Source: Streptosporangium album
GTDB lineage: Bacteria > Actinomycetota > Actinomycetes > Streptosporangiales > Streptosporangiaceae
NCBI RefSeq assembly: GCF_014203795.1
Contig: NZ_JACHJU010000003.1
Location: forward strand, 682,001 to 746,000
DNA: 64,000 nt
Direction: 5' to 3'
The notes below the pieces were generated by a model, which saw nothing but the letters and a program-made list of their open reading frames with translations, was not told where the DNA came from and did no database searches. A program made the position numbers and the translations under genes. Positions 1 through 8,062 of the stretch are shown in pieces. Every line of letters begins with the position of its first letter. The first letter of the stretch is position 1.

Positions 1-165
1 GTCAGCCCCGACGCCGGATCCACCTTCCATCGCTGGGTCCTCGACCCGGCCACCGGAAAGGCGAGCGAGGAGTCGCTCGACGACCTGGCCACCGTCGCCA
101 CCGCCGAACTTCCCCGCAGGGTGCCCGCCGGCATCCACGGCCACTGGATCGAGGACCAGAAGTGA
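1..165 (+). CDS. 3' end of a carotenoid oxygenase-like gene (partial, possibly internally deleted)
   Basis: The window opens inside a forward reading frame that ends in TGA. The last residues, RVPAGIHGHW, resemble the usual C-terminus of carotenoid cleavage oxygenases (RVPfGFHGxW), whose glycine-histidine holds a ligand of the catalytic iron. The preceding stretch HRWVLDPATGKASEE looks like the family's mid-protein HRWxLDxATG motif, which normally lies well upstream of the end. The short distance between the two suggests an internal deletion, but the 5' part is outside the window. The stop overlaps the next start as GTGA, so the two genes were probably coupled. Family assignment is from remembered motifs only. 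Confidence 0.5.
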   Translation, partial: VSPDAGSTFHRWVLDPATGKASEESLDDLATVATAELPRRVPAGIHGHWIEDQK

Positions 166-608
166 TCACCACCATCGACACCGCAGCCGCCGTCGTCGTC
201 CGGCTCGACACCGTCATCGACGCTCCGCTCGCACAGGTCTGGGACCTGCACACCGACGTAAACGCCTGGCCCTCCTGGCAGACCGACATCACCACCGCCA
301 CCGCCGACGGCCCGCTCAACGAGGGGTCGGTGTTCCACTGGAGCACCTTCGGCCTGAACATCGACTCAACCGTCTACGCCATCGACCCCGGCCGCCGTAT
401 CCTGTGGGGCGGGCCCGCACACGGCATCACGGGCATCCACGAATGGACCTTCGCCGAACGGGACGGCCAGACCTTCGTCCAGACCGCCGAGTCGTGGGAC
501 GGCGAACCGATCCGCGCCGACCGGACCGGCATGCAGGCCGCTCTCAAGGGGTCGCTCACCGCCTGGCTCGCCCATCTCAAGCAGACGGCCGAGAACGGAT
601 CCCGCTGA
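162..608 (+). CDS. SRPBCC-family (polyketide cyclase/START-like) protein
   Basis: A 148-residue protein of the usual SRPBCC size. It opens with a beta strand and the motif VIDAPLAQVWDLHTDVNAWPSWQ, typical of the helix-grip fold, in which 'VWxLltDvxxWPxW' marks the first helices. A later segment, WGGPAHGITGIHEWTF, is the central sheet, and the C-terminal helix carries LKGSLTAWLAHLK. These proteins bind hydrophobic ligands in a deep cavity, and the substrate cannot be read from sequence. The GTG start sits inside the TGA of the upstream oxygenase-like gene, so the two were likely co-translated. It looks intact. Confidence 0.8.
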   Translation: MITTIDTAAAVVVRLDTVIDAPLAQVWDLHTDVNAWPSWQTDITTATADGPLNEGSVFHWSTFGLNIDSTVYAIDPGRRILWGGPAHGITGIHEWTFAERDGQTFVQTAESWDGEPIRADRTGMQAALKGSLTAWLAHLKQTAENGSR

Positions 609-675
609 GCCCGCGTCCACGCGGATGTACGGGAGGAGCGCTGCCGAAGCTGCGAGCTCCACGGCGCTCCTCCCA

Positions 676-882
676 TCACGTGCGCCTGGCCAGGACGACG
701 GCCGCCTCCGGAGACGAGTGGTGTCCGACTCTGGGCACTCCGTTGAGCTGCGGGTTGGCCACGCCGCTGCGGTAGAGCGTCAGGTCGCCGTCTGACCGGT
801 CGGCGCTGCCCCACCCCAGCCAGTAGTCACGAGCATTGGCCAGCTGTGGGTCCCGGTCGGTTGTCGAATCGGCCGTAGACAT
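676..882 (-). pseudogene. N-terminal remnant of a GNAT acetyltransferase
   Basis: A 68-residue minus-strand frame starting with ATG. Residues 17-50 (ARDYWLGWGSADRS, then LTLYRSGVANPQLNGV) resemble the N-terminus of a group of actinomycete GNAT acetyltransferases (xxWxxGW..., LTLYRSGxPHPxxNGVLR). The frame ends shortly after, and the acetyl-CoA-binding core is absent. I read it as a truncated leftover. The remainder of 609-981 shows nothing else convincing. Confidence 0.4.
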
Positions 883-981
883 ACGGGGCCCCCCGGCATG
901 CGGTCGACCTTGCCGCCCTTGCGGCGAAAGTCGGCCGCCCCTGTGGCGGACGCCTCACTGATCTTGAGTTAGCCGCAGCCG

Positions 982-1908
982 TCAGATCGGCGTCAGGACC
1001 AGTTTGCCGCGGACGTGCCCTGTCTGGCTGTCGCGGTGGGCGGCGGCCGCGTCGGCCAAGGGGTAGGTGCGGGCGATGGGGACCGTGATCGTGCCGGCCG
1101 CCACGAGCGCTGCCGCTTCGGCCAGGATGCCGCGCATGTCGTCGGGCTCGCCGTAGGCGAACCGCACGCCCAGTGACTCTGCCGACGCGTCGGCAATAGT
1201 GATCACGCGGTCGGGGTTTCCTGTCAACTCCACCAGGGCCGGAAGGGAACCGCGCCCCGCTGCGTCCACAGCGGCATCCACACCGCGCGCGGCGACGGCC
1301 CGGACCCGGACGGCCAGGCCGTCGCCGTAGGTCACGGGGATGACACCGAGGGAGCGCAGGTAGTCGTGGTTGCGCGGGCTGGCCGTGCCGATCACCGTGA
1401 GTCCGCGATGCCGGGCGACCTGGGCGGCGACAGTTCCCACGCCACCGGCCGCGCCGTCGATCACAATCGTCTCGCCCTGCGCCAGGCCGAGGTGGGCGAA
1501 GGCGTGATAGGCCGTGGTGCCAGCCACGGGCAGGGCGGCTGCCACCTCCCAGGACACTGCTTCGGGTTTGGCGGCGATGGCGTTGAGGTTCGCCAGTGCC
1601 AGTTCGGCGTAACTTCCGGAGACCGCCTTGCCGAACACCTCGTCTCCGACGGCGACATCGGTCACGTCCGGCCCGACGCATTCGACGACGCCGGCGACAT
1701 CGACACCGGGAACAGCCGGAAACCGCACGGGCATCGCGGCGGCCATGGCGCCGCTGCGGAGCTTCCAGTCGATCGGGTTGACACCGGCGGCGCGGACGGC
1801 GATCCGGACCTGCCCCGTGCTGGGCTCGGGCACCTCCAGCTCAGCCAGCCGCAAGACCTCGGCGTCACCGTACTCGGAGAACATGACAGCCCGGCAGATC
1901 CGTTTCAT
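982..1908 (-). CDS. NADP-dependent quinone oxidoreductase-like (MDR superfamily)
   Basis: A 308-residue medium-chain dehydrogenase/reductase without zinc ligands. The N-terminal GroES-like domain shows VRAAGVNPIDWKLRSG and PAVPGVDVAGVV. The Rossmann domain carries the nucleotide loop DGAAGGVGTVAAQVARHRG. These enzymes reduce quinones or enones with NADPH. The ATG at 1908 is chosen because GAGGGAG lies just upstream; a longer frame lacks a ribosome site. The gene diverges from a TetR regulator at 2146 across an intergenic region with repeats, a common arrangement in which the repressor controls the oxidoreductase (inferred). Confidence 0.85.
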   Translation of the reverse strand: MKRICRAVMFSEYGDAEVLRLAELEVPEPSTGQVRIAVRAAGVNPIDWKLRSGAMAAAMPVRFPAVPGVDVAGVVECVGPDVTDVAVGDEVFGKAVSGSYAELALANLNAIAAKPEAVSWEVAAALPVAGTTAYHAFAHLGLAQGETIVIDGAAGGVGTVAAQVARHRGLTVIGTASPRNHDYLRSLGVIPVTYGDGLAVRVRAVAARGVDAAVDAAGRGSLPALVELTGNPDRVITIADASAESLGVRFAYGEPDDMRGILAEAAALVAAGTITVPIARTYPLADAAAAHRDSQTGHVRGKLVLTPI

Positions 1909-2018
1909 AACTCCCTCTCTCGGCTTGGCGTCCCATCCATGACGTCCAACCAACAGAGCCCAACTGCGCACTCCACGCATCCGGGCTCAACCCCGCCACG
2001 AGTTCGGCAAGGACGCAG

Positions 2019-2122
2019 ACCGGTCCGCTGTTCTGGCGTGAAGCGCTCCCATCGCACCCACGCACCCTGCAAACGAGACATGAACCGGTCCGCTGGTCCG
2101 ATACGATACGGTCCACTGGTCC
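2019..2122. promoter_or_regulatory. Divergent promoter region with repeated putative TetR sites
   Basis: The 12-base sequence ACCGGTCCGCTG occurs exactly at 2019-2030 and 2084-2095, and a one- or two-base variant occurs at 2108-2119. The last two lie in a longer direct repeat, CGGTCCxCTGGTCC at 2086-2099 and 2109-2122, separated by ATACGATA, which could hold a -10 element. Position between divergent oxidoreductase and TetR genes suggests operators for the repressor at 2146 (inference). Confidence 0.5.
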
Positions 2123-2145
2123 ACTTATGCAAGAAAGGTGTGGCT

Positions 2146-2727
2146 GTGACCGAACGCGCCGATGCCGCCCGCAACCGCGCCGCCGTGCTGGCCGCAGCGG
2201 AAGCGCTATTCCAGCGCGAGGACCTCGACCATGTCAGCCTGGCGCGCGTCGCCCAGGCCGCCGGTGTCGGTAAGGCCACGGTCATGCGCCGCTTCGGTGA
2301 CCTGCTGGGACTGGTCGATGCGCTCATCGCGCCACGTGTCACCGCCCTGCAGAACCGCGTACGATCCGGAGAGCCCCCGCTCGGGCCCGGCGGAGACGCT
2401 GTCGCACGCCTCCACGCCTACCTTGATGCTCTGTTCGACTTCGTCTTGGATAACCGGACGCTCATCCGCGCCCTGGAGCACTACGGGCCGCACGCCTACT
2501 ACGCCAACGCCGCCAGCCAGTTCTGGATCGACGAACTCGCCGACCGGATCCATGCCGCACGGCCCACCGTCGACGCCGGATACTTCGCCCATGCCGTGTT
2601 CACCGCACTCCGCGCAGACGTCATCGACTACCTGCGCTGGCATCAGCACATGGACACCGAACGCGTTCGCGCGGGCGTGCACGCCCTTGCCGACCCGCCA
2701 GACCTCGGGCCCGATCTACACCGGTGA
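2146..2727 (+). CDS. TetR-family transcriptional regulator
   Basis: A 193-residue regulator of normal TetR length. The N-terminal helix-turn-helix reads LARVAQAAGVGKATVMRRFGD at about residues 30-50. The C-terminal half is all-helical and would be the ligand-binding and dimer domain. GTG at 2146 is preferred because AAGAAAGG lies 8 bases upstream; an in-frame GTG at 2140 is too close to that site. The gene diverges from the oxidoreductase at 982-1908. Its last 12 bases overlap the stop of a decayed gene on the other strand. Confidence 0.88.
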   Translation: MTERADAARNRAAVLAAAEALFQREDLDHVSLARVAQAAGVGKATVMRRFGDLLGLVDALIAPRVTALQNRVRSGEPPLGPGGDAVARLHAYLDALFDFVLDNRTLIRALEHYGPHAYYANAASQFWIDELADRIHAARPTVDAGYFAHAVFTALRADVIDYLRWHQHMDTERVRAGVHALADPPDLGPDLHR

Positions 2728-2905
2728 GCCCTGCCCGCCGCAGAACACCTCCTTGACGAGCCTGTCCGCCACCTTCGGGAACTTCAATCCCAGGGACCTT
2801 GCGGCGTCGTCCACATAGGTCACCGAGGCGGTCAGGGTCCTCTTGCCGTCGGGTGAGCTGTACATCAGCGCCCCGTAGCCGTGCGGGGGGCTGCCGTTGT
2901 GCCGA
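2716..2905 (-). pseudogene. C-terminal remnant of a serine hydrolase / D-Ala-D-Ala carboxypeptidase
   Basis: Reading the minus strand gives HNGSPPHGYGALMYSSPDG followed by about 40 residues to a TAG stop at 2716-2718. The HNG...GYGALMYSSPDG pattern matches the final beta strands of beta-lactamase-fold peptidases, where HxG is the third active-site motif. Everything upstream (the SxxK and YxN motifs) is missing, and the frame joins unrelated sequence near 2905. Family assignment is from remembered motifs. Confidence 0.55.
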
Positions 2906-3411
2906 GCGCCTGGCCGAGCTCGCCGCCGAGCTCGTCGACGCTGGACGTCGCACCGTGCCCGTCGACTCCGGCGACGCCGCGGCGGCCGGCGACCCGGTCA
3001 CCGGGTGGGAGGAGCGCGTGGCCGGCCTGGCCGCCTCGCACGTCCCTGCCGTTCAGGACGTCCCGCAGGACGTCCCGCAAAGCGACCAGGACGTCCAGGA
3101 CGTCCCCGCCGACGGTGGAGACGTCCCCCCGGGTGGGGCAGTCCTGGGACGACACCGGCGTGTGCCTGGCGCGCATCGACGGCCAGTGGATCCTGCAGTG
3201 CCCCGACGGCAACATCGAGGTCGAGGGGTTCGGCTTCTTCGGCACCATCACGGCCCGCGACCAAGCCGGAGCCCACGCCGCCGCGGCCGCCACCGTCCTG
3301 GCGCTGACCGGCCGGACAGTGACCGGGTGGGACCGCGACGCCTGGAGCCGTTCCACCTACGGCGAATCGACCTGGTACGCCTGCCTCGGCGAGCCTCCGC
3401 CGACCGGCTGA
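2906..3411 (+). pseudogene. Frameshifted plasmid-type hypothetical gene
   Basis: Two forward frames together look like one gene. The first (about 2906-3130) is alanine-rich and contains a short tandem repeat around QDVPQDVPQ. The second (about 3130-3411) reads WDDTGVCLARIDGQWILQC and continues to YACLGEPPPTG before TGA. They are offset by one base, so an indel near 3120-3140 breaks the gene. The 5' end is also lost at the junction with the peptidase remnant. I do not recognise the family. Confidence 0.4.
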
Positions 3412-3423
3412 TCTACCTGGTAA

Positions 3424-3458
3424 CGAAGCCCGGGCCGCACACCGTGACCCGGGCTTCG
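3424..3458 (+). terminator. Stem-loop, probable terminator
   Basis: CGAAGCCCGGG at 3424-3434 pairs perfectly with CCCGGGCTTCG at 3448-3458 around a 13-base loop. It lies 13 bases after the stop of the frameshifted gene. There is no clear T-run, as is common in actinomycetes. Confidence 0.6.
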
Positions 3459-3613
3459 TCGTATGTCGGCACCTTGTGCCCCCTTTACGAGAACCACAAT
3501 CCCGGTGGCTCTCCGATGAAATATGACGATCTGTGCAGGATTCGCAACAGATTGTCAGGGGTGCTCGCTACCTTCCTATCCGATGTGACAGATCCGCAGG
3601 ATGGGAGGGGCGT

Positions 3614-3913
3614 GTGGAGTTGAAGACCGCCGAGGATGAGCTGTCGCCGCTCGCCGAGCGAATCCTTGACCTGGCCACCGACCGGAGGCTGAGGGTGGTG
3701 CCGGTCGTGCCGACGTCGAGACAGGGTGCCGAGGTCTACCTTGAGCCCGAGGACATGGGGGTCAGAGGACAGGCGAACGAGAAGTCCCGTCACAGCCTGA
3801 ATCCCCTGGTCGGAGTCTCGATCCCACAACGGCTGGGCGAGTGGCGAAGTCAGGTCGATGCCCTGGACAGGGGGTCTTGTCCAGGGCATCGGGACCTCGC
3901 GTCAGTTCTCTGA
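3614..3913 (+). CDS. Hypothetical protein, probably C-terminally truncated
   Basis: A 99-residue frame from GTG after GATGGGAGGGG. The first 50 residues look coding: AEDELSPLAERILDLATDRR followed by LRVVPVVPTSRQGAEVYL. The last third is low-quality and contains an inverted repeat at 3857-3890, so the original 3' end was probably replaced. The family is not recognised. The position between plasmid-like remnants suggests an accessory gene. Confidence 0.35.
   Translation: MELKTAEDELSPLAERILDLATDRRLRVVPVVPTSRQGAEVYLEPEDMGVRGQANEKSRHSLNPLVGVSIPQRLGEWRSQVDALDRGSCPGHRDLASVL
3857..3890. repeat. 12-bp perfect inverted repeat
   Basis: GATGCCCTGGAC at 3857-3868 and GTCCAGGGCATC at 3879-3890 form a perfect stem with a 10-base loop. 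It lies inside the doubtful 3' end of the preceding frame. It may be a terminator or a scar of an element end. Confidence 0.5.
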
Positions 3914-4055
3914 ACTGCGGCAATGCCGAAGATCCTGCCACGCGGCCCGGGTGCGTCATCCCGTTCATCTGCTCTGGTCATTCATGACGGGACTCTTCGT
4001 TCGCCTGCTCTCCGAGCTCCGTCTCTACGCCAACCCGATTGAGACGGGACAGCGT

Positions 4056-4107
4056 AGGCGCGTACGCGCGCGCGTAGTGCCCCTCTCGAAACCCCCGAAA
4101 CCCCCCG
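4056..4107 (+). repeat. GC-rich iterated upstream motif, copy 1
   Basis: The pattern is an alternating CG run ending in GTAG, then a short spacer, then CGAAAC repeated at 8-10 base spacing (CTCGAAACCCCCGAAACC). Copy 1 sits about 35 bases before the start of the hypothetical gene at 4142, so it may be part of its promoter or leader. Copies 2 and 3 lie downstream of that gene. Confidence 0.55.
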
Positions 4108-4141
4108 GCGCCCGTGGCTGGCGGGCCTACGGTGGACTGCC

Positions 4142-4717
4142 ATGGACCTCCCCCCGCTCTCCGACTCCCCCGCCTCCGCCACCCAGCTCGCCGCCGCCCT
4201 GGCCGCGCTCGGCCTGTACGGCGGGACCAACACCGCCGCCGAGCACGCGGCCGAAGCGCTCCGGCTCGGTGGGCCGGAGCCGTACCGGATGCAGTTGGCC
4301 AACGCCCTGCTCGGCGCCGTCCAGGTCGAGGCGATGCTCGCCGAGAGCGCCGCCACCAGGCCTGAGGACCTGGCCGCCGCCCACCACCAGCAGCTGGCGA
4401 CCGCGGGCGTCGCCGACGACGTCGAGAAGCTCGCCGGGTTCCTGCGCTGGCAGGCGCTGCGGGTGGCCGGCCCCCTGCGGCTGGTCGCCCAGGACCCGGC
4501 CACGGGGCCGATCCCGCTGGCGGCCGCGCACACCGCCGAGGGCCTGCAGAAGCTCCTCGGCATCGCCGGCACCGGGCAGGTGCCCGACGTGGATGCGGTC
4601 AAGGAGGGTGTCGCCGAGATGCGCGCGGCCCGCCAGTGCCTCGTCGACGCGATCGACAACGTCGACATCCTGCTGGAGATGCTCAGCGGCCTGTCGGCGT
4701 TCCTCGACAAGGACTGA
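4142..4717 (+). CDS. Hypothetical alpha-helical protein
   Basis: A 191-residue alanine- and leucine-rich protein, almost entirely predicted helix, without signal peptide or membrane segment. Segments such as AAEHAAEALRLGG and VDAIDNVDILLEMLSGLSAF suggest a helical bundle. ATG at 4142 lies directly after TGGACTGCC with no strong ribosome site, so translation may be leaderless or weak. The gene stands alone between two copies of a repeated GC motif inside a region of plasmid and transposon debris. The family is not recognised. Codon use looks like normal high-GC coding. Confidence 0.65.
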   Translation: MDLPPLSDSPASATQLAAALAALGLYGGTNTAAEHAAEALRLGGPEPYRMQLANALLGAVQVEAMLAESAATRPEDLAAAHHQQLATAGVADDVEKLAGFLRWQALRVAGPLRLVAQDPATGPIPLAAAHTAEGLQKLLGIAGTGQVPDVDAVKEGVAEMRAARQCLVDAIDNVDILLEMLSGLSAFLDKD

Positions 4718-4822
4718 TCCGGCGGCCCGCTTATATGCGGGAACCCGCATTCCCAGCGATAAAGGATCACCTGTTGGAATTCATATTCTCATGGGCAATC
4801 CGCCCTCGGCGGGCCTGCTCCG

Positions 4823-4874
4823 CCTCGCGCGCCCGCGCATAGGGACTCCGAAAACTCCGGAAACGGGGTGTGCC
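4823..4874 (+). repeat. GC-rich iterated motif, copy 2
   Basis: GCCTCGCGCGCCCGCGCATA then GGACTCCGAAAACTCCGG and AAACGGGGTGTGCCG. It aligns along its whole length with copy 3 about 200 bases downstream and more loosely with copy 1. Confidence 0.6.
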
Positions 4875-4915
4875 GTCCCTGCCCGGGGTCCGGGTCAGCC
4901 GTCAGCGCCGCCTGG

Positions 4916-4966
4916 GGTCAAGTCCCTTACGGCGGGCCAGTTTGGCGGTGGTTGTGGGACTTGACC
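4916..4966. repeat. 11-bp inverted repeat
   Basis: GGTCAAGTCCC at 4916-4926 pairs with GGGACTTGACC at 4956-4966 around a 29-base GC-rich loop. It lies between motif copies 2 and 3 in a stretch without genes (4718-5078). It could be a terminator or a protein-binding site. Confidence 0.55.
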
Positions 4967-5021
4967 GCGGACAAGCGACGGCTACGCTCCGGCCCGGCCC
5001 GGCCGGGGCGATGACCGGGGT

Positions 5022-5077
5022 GCCTCGCGCGCACGCGCGTAGAAGGCACCCGAAACACCCGAAACCCCGCTGTGGCG
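5022..5077 (+). repeat. GC-rich iterated motif, copy 3
   Basis: GCCTCGCGCGCACGCGCGTA then GAAGGCACCCGAAACACCCG and AAACCCCGCTGTGGCG. It ends just at the stop of the relaxase remnant. Confidence 0.6.
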
Positions 5078-5078
5078 T

Positions 5079-5997
5079 TCAGCGGCCGTATCCCTGGCGC
5101 GGTCCCTTGGAGGTGATGCCGGGAGGGGTGGGCGGCCGGTAGCTGTGTCCTGGGTTGGATGAGCGGTGTCGGACCTCGGTCTGTTGCTGGGCCTGCTCGC
5201 GCCGCTGCTCGGCGAACCCGGGCAGGACGGTCTCCAGCCGGGCAGCGTTCTCCCTCTCCAGCGTCGCGGCGAAGGAACGCGGGCTGTTCAGGAGGCGGAA
5301 CCGCTGGTGCAGGTCGGCCGGGGTCGTGGCGGCCGGGGAGACCTCCGGCGCCTGGCGTAGCGCGGTCTGCTCGGCCTGGCCGGCGGCCTCGGCGTGGTGC
5401 GTGGCGTCGGTCAGCTTCTCCTTCGCCGGCTGCTGCCGCTCGCGCCGCCGGTCGACCTCGACGAGCTTGGCCGGGGCCGTGGTCTTCGCGGCCGCGGCGG
5501 TGATGCGCTCCTGCAGCGGCTCGTCGCTGATCAGGCCGTGCGGCGCCGGGGATCGGTGATCTGGTTCAGCATCGCGGCCGCGAAGACGGCCCTGGCCATC
5601 TTCTGGACCTCGACCTGTTCGGCGGCCTCCCGCTCGCGGGCGCGCACTGCGGCGATCGGTTCGGGCTCGGGGCTGATCAGCTGGTCGGCGCGGTCGCCCT
5701 GCAGGGTGGCGGCGTAGGCGTCCAGGGCGCGGTGCAGTTCCTCGGCGGGGTTGCGGGGTTCGCCGTGGCGGGCCCGGTCGGCGTCGGACTCCAGCACGTT
5801 GCGCGGCAGATACAGGTGAGCGCTGAGCCGGTCGCGGGTCATCGCCGCATACAGGGTGTGCGGATCCAAGCTCATGCCGTAGATCATCGCGTGGTCGGTG
5901 GTCAGTCCTTGGGCGGCGGCCACCGTCATCGCGGTGCCGTGCGACAGGCCGCCGGAGGCGATGTAGGCCGCGCTCACCCGCTCGGTGACCAGGACCG
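5079..5997 (-). pseudogene. C-terminal part of a TraA/TrwC-type conjugative relaxase-helicase, frameshifted
   Basis: On the minus strand the 5' part reads GLTTDHAMIYGMSLDPHTLY then AAMTRDRLSAHLYLPR, which matches the last SF1-helicase motifs of conjugative relaxases of the MobF type (TraA/TrwC). It continues as a long charged tail ending QGYGR before the stop at 5079. The tail is in a different frame from the helicase part, so an indel lies near 5545. The relaxase domain, Walker motifs and most of the helicase are absent, because at about 5997 the sequence switches to a Tn3 transposase on the other strand. It shows that a conjugative plasmid or integrated element once lay here. Confidence 0.7.
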
Positions 5998-7589
5998 GCC
6001 CGTCGGTGCCCTGCCTGCGCCACCGCTACGCCAAGGCGGGCAACACCACCTACTACCCGCGTGGCGAGGTGGTGCCCGAGCACCGCGGCACCACGGGCGA
6101 GTGGGAAGACCTGGTGTTCAAGAACGACAAGCGCGGGCGCCGGCGCATGGTGCGGATGGTGTACGAGATCGTCACCTACCAGGCGCTGCGCAACGCGCTG
6201 CGGTGCAAGGAGATCTGGGCGGTCGGCGCCCACTCCTTCCGCGACCCGGAGGAGGACCTGCCCAAGGACTTCGCCGCCCGCCGCGTGGAGAACTACGCCG
6301 AGCTGCGCAAACCGCTGGACCCCAAGGACTTCATCGCCGAGTTGAAGGCCGAGATGCGCGCCGAGCTGGAGGCGTTGAACACGGCGCTGCCCAAGCTGGA
6401 CTGGGTGGAGATCAAGGATCGCAAGTCCGGCGCGATCAAGCTGACGAAGATCGGCCCGGCGGAGGAGCCGCGGAATCTGCGCAAGATCAAGAACGAGGTG
6501 AGCCGCCGGTGGGGGCGCGGTCCCGCTGATCGACATGCTCAAGGAGGCGGTGCTGCGCACCGGCTGCCTGAACGCCGTCACCTCGGTTGCGGGCAGCTCC
6601 AGCCTCAAGCCCGAGGTGCTGGCCGAGCGTCTCATGCTGGCGATCTTCGGTTACGGCACCAACACCGGGATCCGGGCCGTCGCCTCCGGTGGCCACGCCC
6701 ACAGCGAGGACGACATCCGCTACGGCGGCCGCGGCTCCTCATCTACTGGCACATCGAGCGCGGATCCATGGTCGTGCGCTCCCAGACCCTGCGCGCCTCG
6801 GCCTCGGAGGTGCACGCGATGATCGAGGGCGCGGTACGGCACGGCACCACCATGAACGTCGAAGGCAACTACGTCGACTCCCACGGCCAGACCGAAATCG
6901 GATTCGGCGTGACCAGGCTCCTGGGCTTCGACCTGCTGCCGCGCATCAAGCAGATCAACAAGGTCAAGCTGCATCGGGTGGAGAGCGGCAAAAGCGACCT
7001 GTACCCGCGGCTGACCCCGGCGATGACCCGGCCGATCCGATGGGACCTGATCGAGCAGAACTACGACCAGATGATCAAATACGCCACCGCGATCAAGCAA
7101 GGCACCGCCTCCACCGAGGCCATCCTGCGCCGCTTCACCGACTCCGCCTCCCACCCGACCTACCAGGCCATGCTGGAGGTCGGCCGCGCGCAGAAGACCA
7201 TCTTCGTCGCCCGCTATCTCCGCCTCCGCGAACTCCAGCGGGAGATCCAGGAAGGACTCAACGTGGTGGAGTCCTCCAACGGCGCCAACAGCGTCATCTT
7301 CTACGGCAAGGGCGGCGACATCGCCACCAACCGGCGCGAGGAACTGGAGATGACCGTCCTGTGCCTGCGCATCCTGCAGGCCGCGCTCGTCTACATCAAC
7401 ACACTGATGCTCCAGGACGTCCTCGCCGACCCGCAGTGGGCCAAACTGCTCAAGCCCGCCGACCGGCGCGGGTTGACTCCCCTGTTCTGGCAGCACGTCC
7501 AGCCCTACGGCGAGGTACGGCTGGACGTGGCCAAGCGACTGCCGCTTGGCGGCAGCCCGAGTGCTGCGCAGCCAGGCGATCCGGAGTAG
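5998..7589 (+). pseudogene. tnpA: Tn3-family transposase, truncated, frameshifted and internally deleted
   Basis: The frame encodes large parts of a Tn3 transposase: HRYAKAGNTTYYPRGEVVPE near its beginning, VNYVDSHGQ-type and GFDLLPRIKQINKVKL motifs in the catalytic domain, and the C-terminus RRGLTPLFWQHVQPYGEVRL. The N-terminal half (normally about 500 residues) is missing. Between about 6506 and 6735 the coding signal is in another frame (LKEAVLRTGCLNAV to HAHSEDDIRYGGRG). SEDDIRY is fused directly to GGRG-LIYWHIERG; in the family about 60 residues, including the first catalytic aspartate (DSTHF), lie between them. The enzyme cannot be active. Confidence 0.85.
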
Positions 7590-7590
7590 G

Positions 7591-7935
7591 TCACGATCGT
7601 GTCGTGGTCCGATGCGCGCGAACCCGGCAGGCCGTCGAACAGTACCGGCGTCGGTGTCCTGTCGCAGGCTGGCGCACTATGAGCCCGCATTCGCGGAGTC
7701 TCACACGGCGTTTCGTTACATGGCGCCGATGGTTTGGGGCTGGGTGCGGAGTTTCGTTACGCGGGTCGGACAGGGCCTCGTGGGCGTTGAGGGGGCGGTT
7801 GGACCACAGCACTTCGGTACGGCTCTCCCACTGTCCGCCCTGGCCCCCGTCGATTGGCTCGCTGACGCCCGATGACCTGCGTCGATCGTCGAGGTTCCAG
7901 GCCTGGTCGTACGTTTCCGGTCGATCATACTAACC
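7591..7935 (-). pseudogene. Open-frame remnant with a methylase-like end and a zinc-finger-like tail
   Basis: One open minus-strand frame without a clear start. Its first part contains WESRTEVLWSNRPL, which recalls the C-terminal WSNRPL of some phage or plasmid DNA adenine methylases. Its last part reads ECGLIVRQPATGHRRRYCST then ACRVRAHR, a pattern common in short actinomycete mobile-element proteins of the form C-x(n)-ATGRxRRYCSxxCRxxAxR, though the first CxxC is incomplete. It is probably two fused fragments. The function is unknown. Confidence 0.35.
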
Positions 7936-8017
7936 GAGGCCGCGCTCCATGCTCGTCGTGGTCAAGCGAGGCCAGACCACGATCAGGGGCGCGGAACCGA
8001 TTCCGGCGTTCTGAGCA

Positions 8018-8056
8018 GGAGTGGCGGCCGGATTCCTGTCCCTCGGCCGCCACTCC
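8018..8056 (-). terminator. Stem-loop terminator of the NmrA-like gene
   Basis: GGAGTGGCGGCCG at 8018-8030 and CGGCCGCCACTCC at 8044-8056 form a perfect 13-bp stem, 7 bases beyond the stop of the gene at 8063. Confidence 0.7.
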
Positions 8057-8062
8057 GCACGT

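Noticed and set aside
3857..3890. Inverted repeat as an att site of the integrated element
   Set aside because: No matching copy at the other end of the debris region and no tRNA gene nearby, so there is no support for an attachment site.
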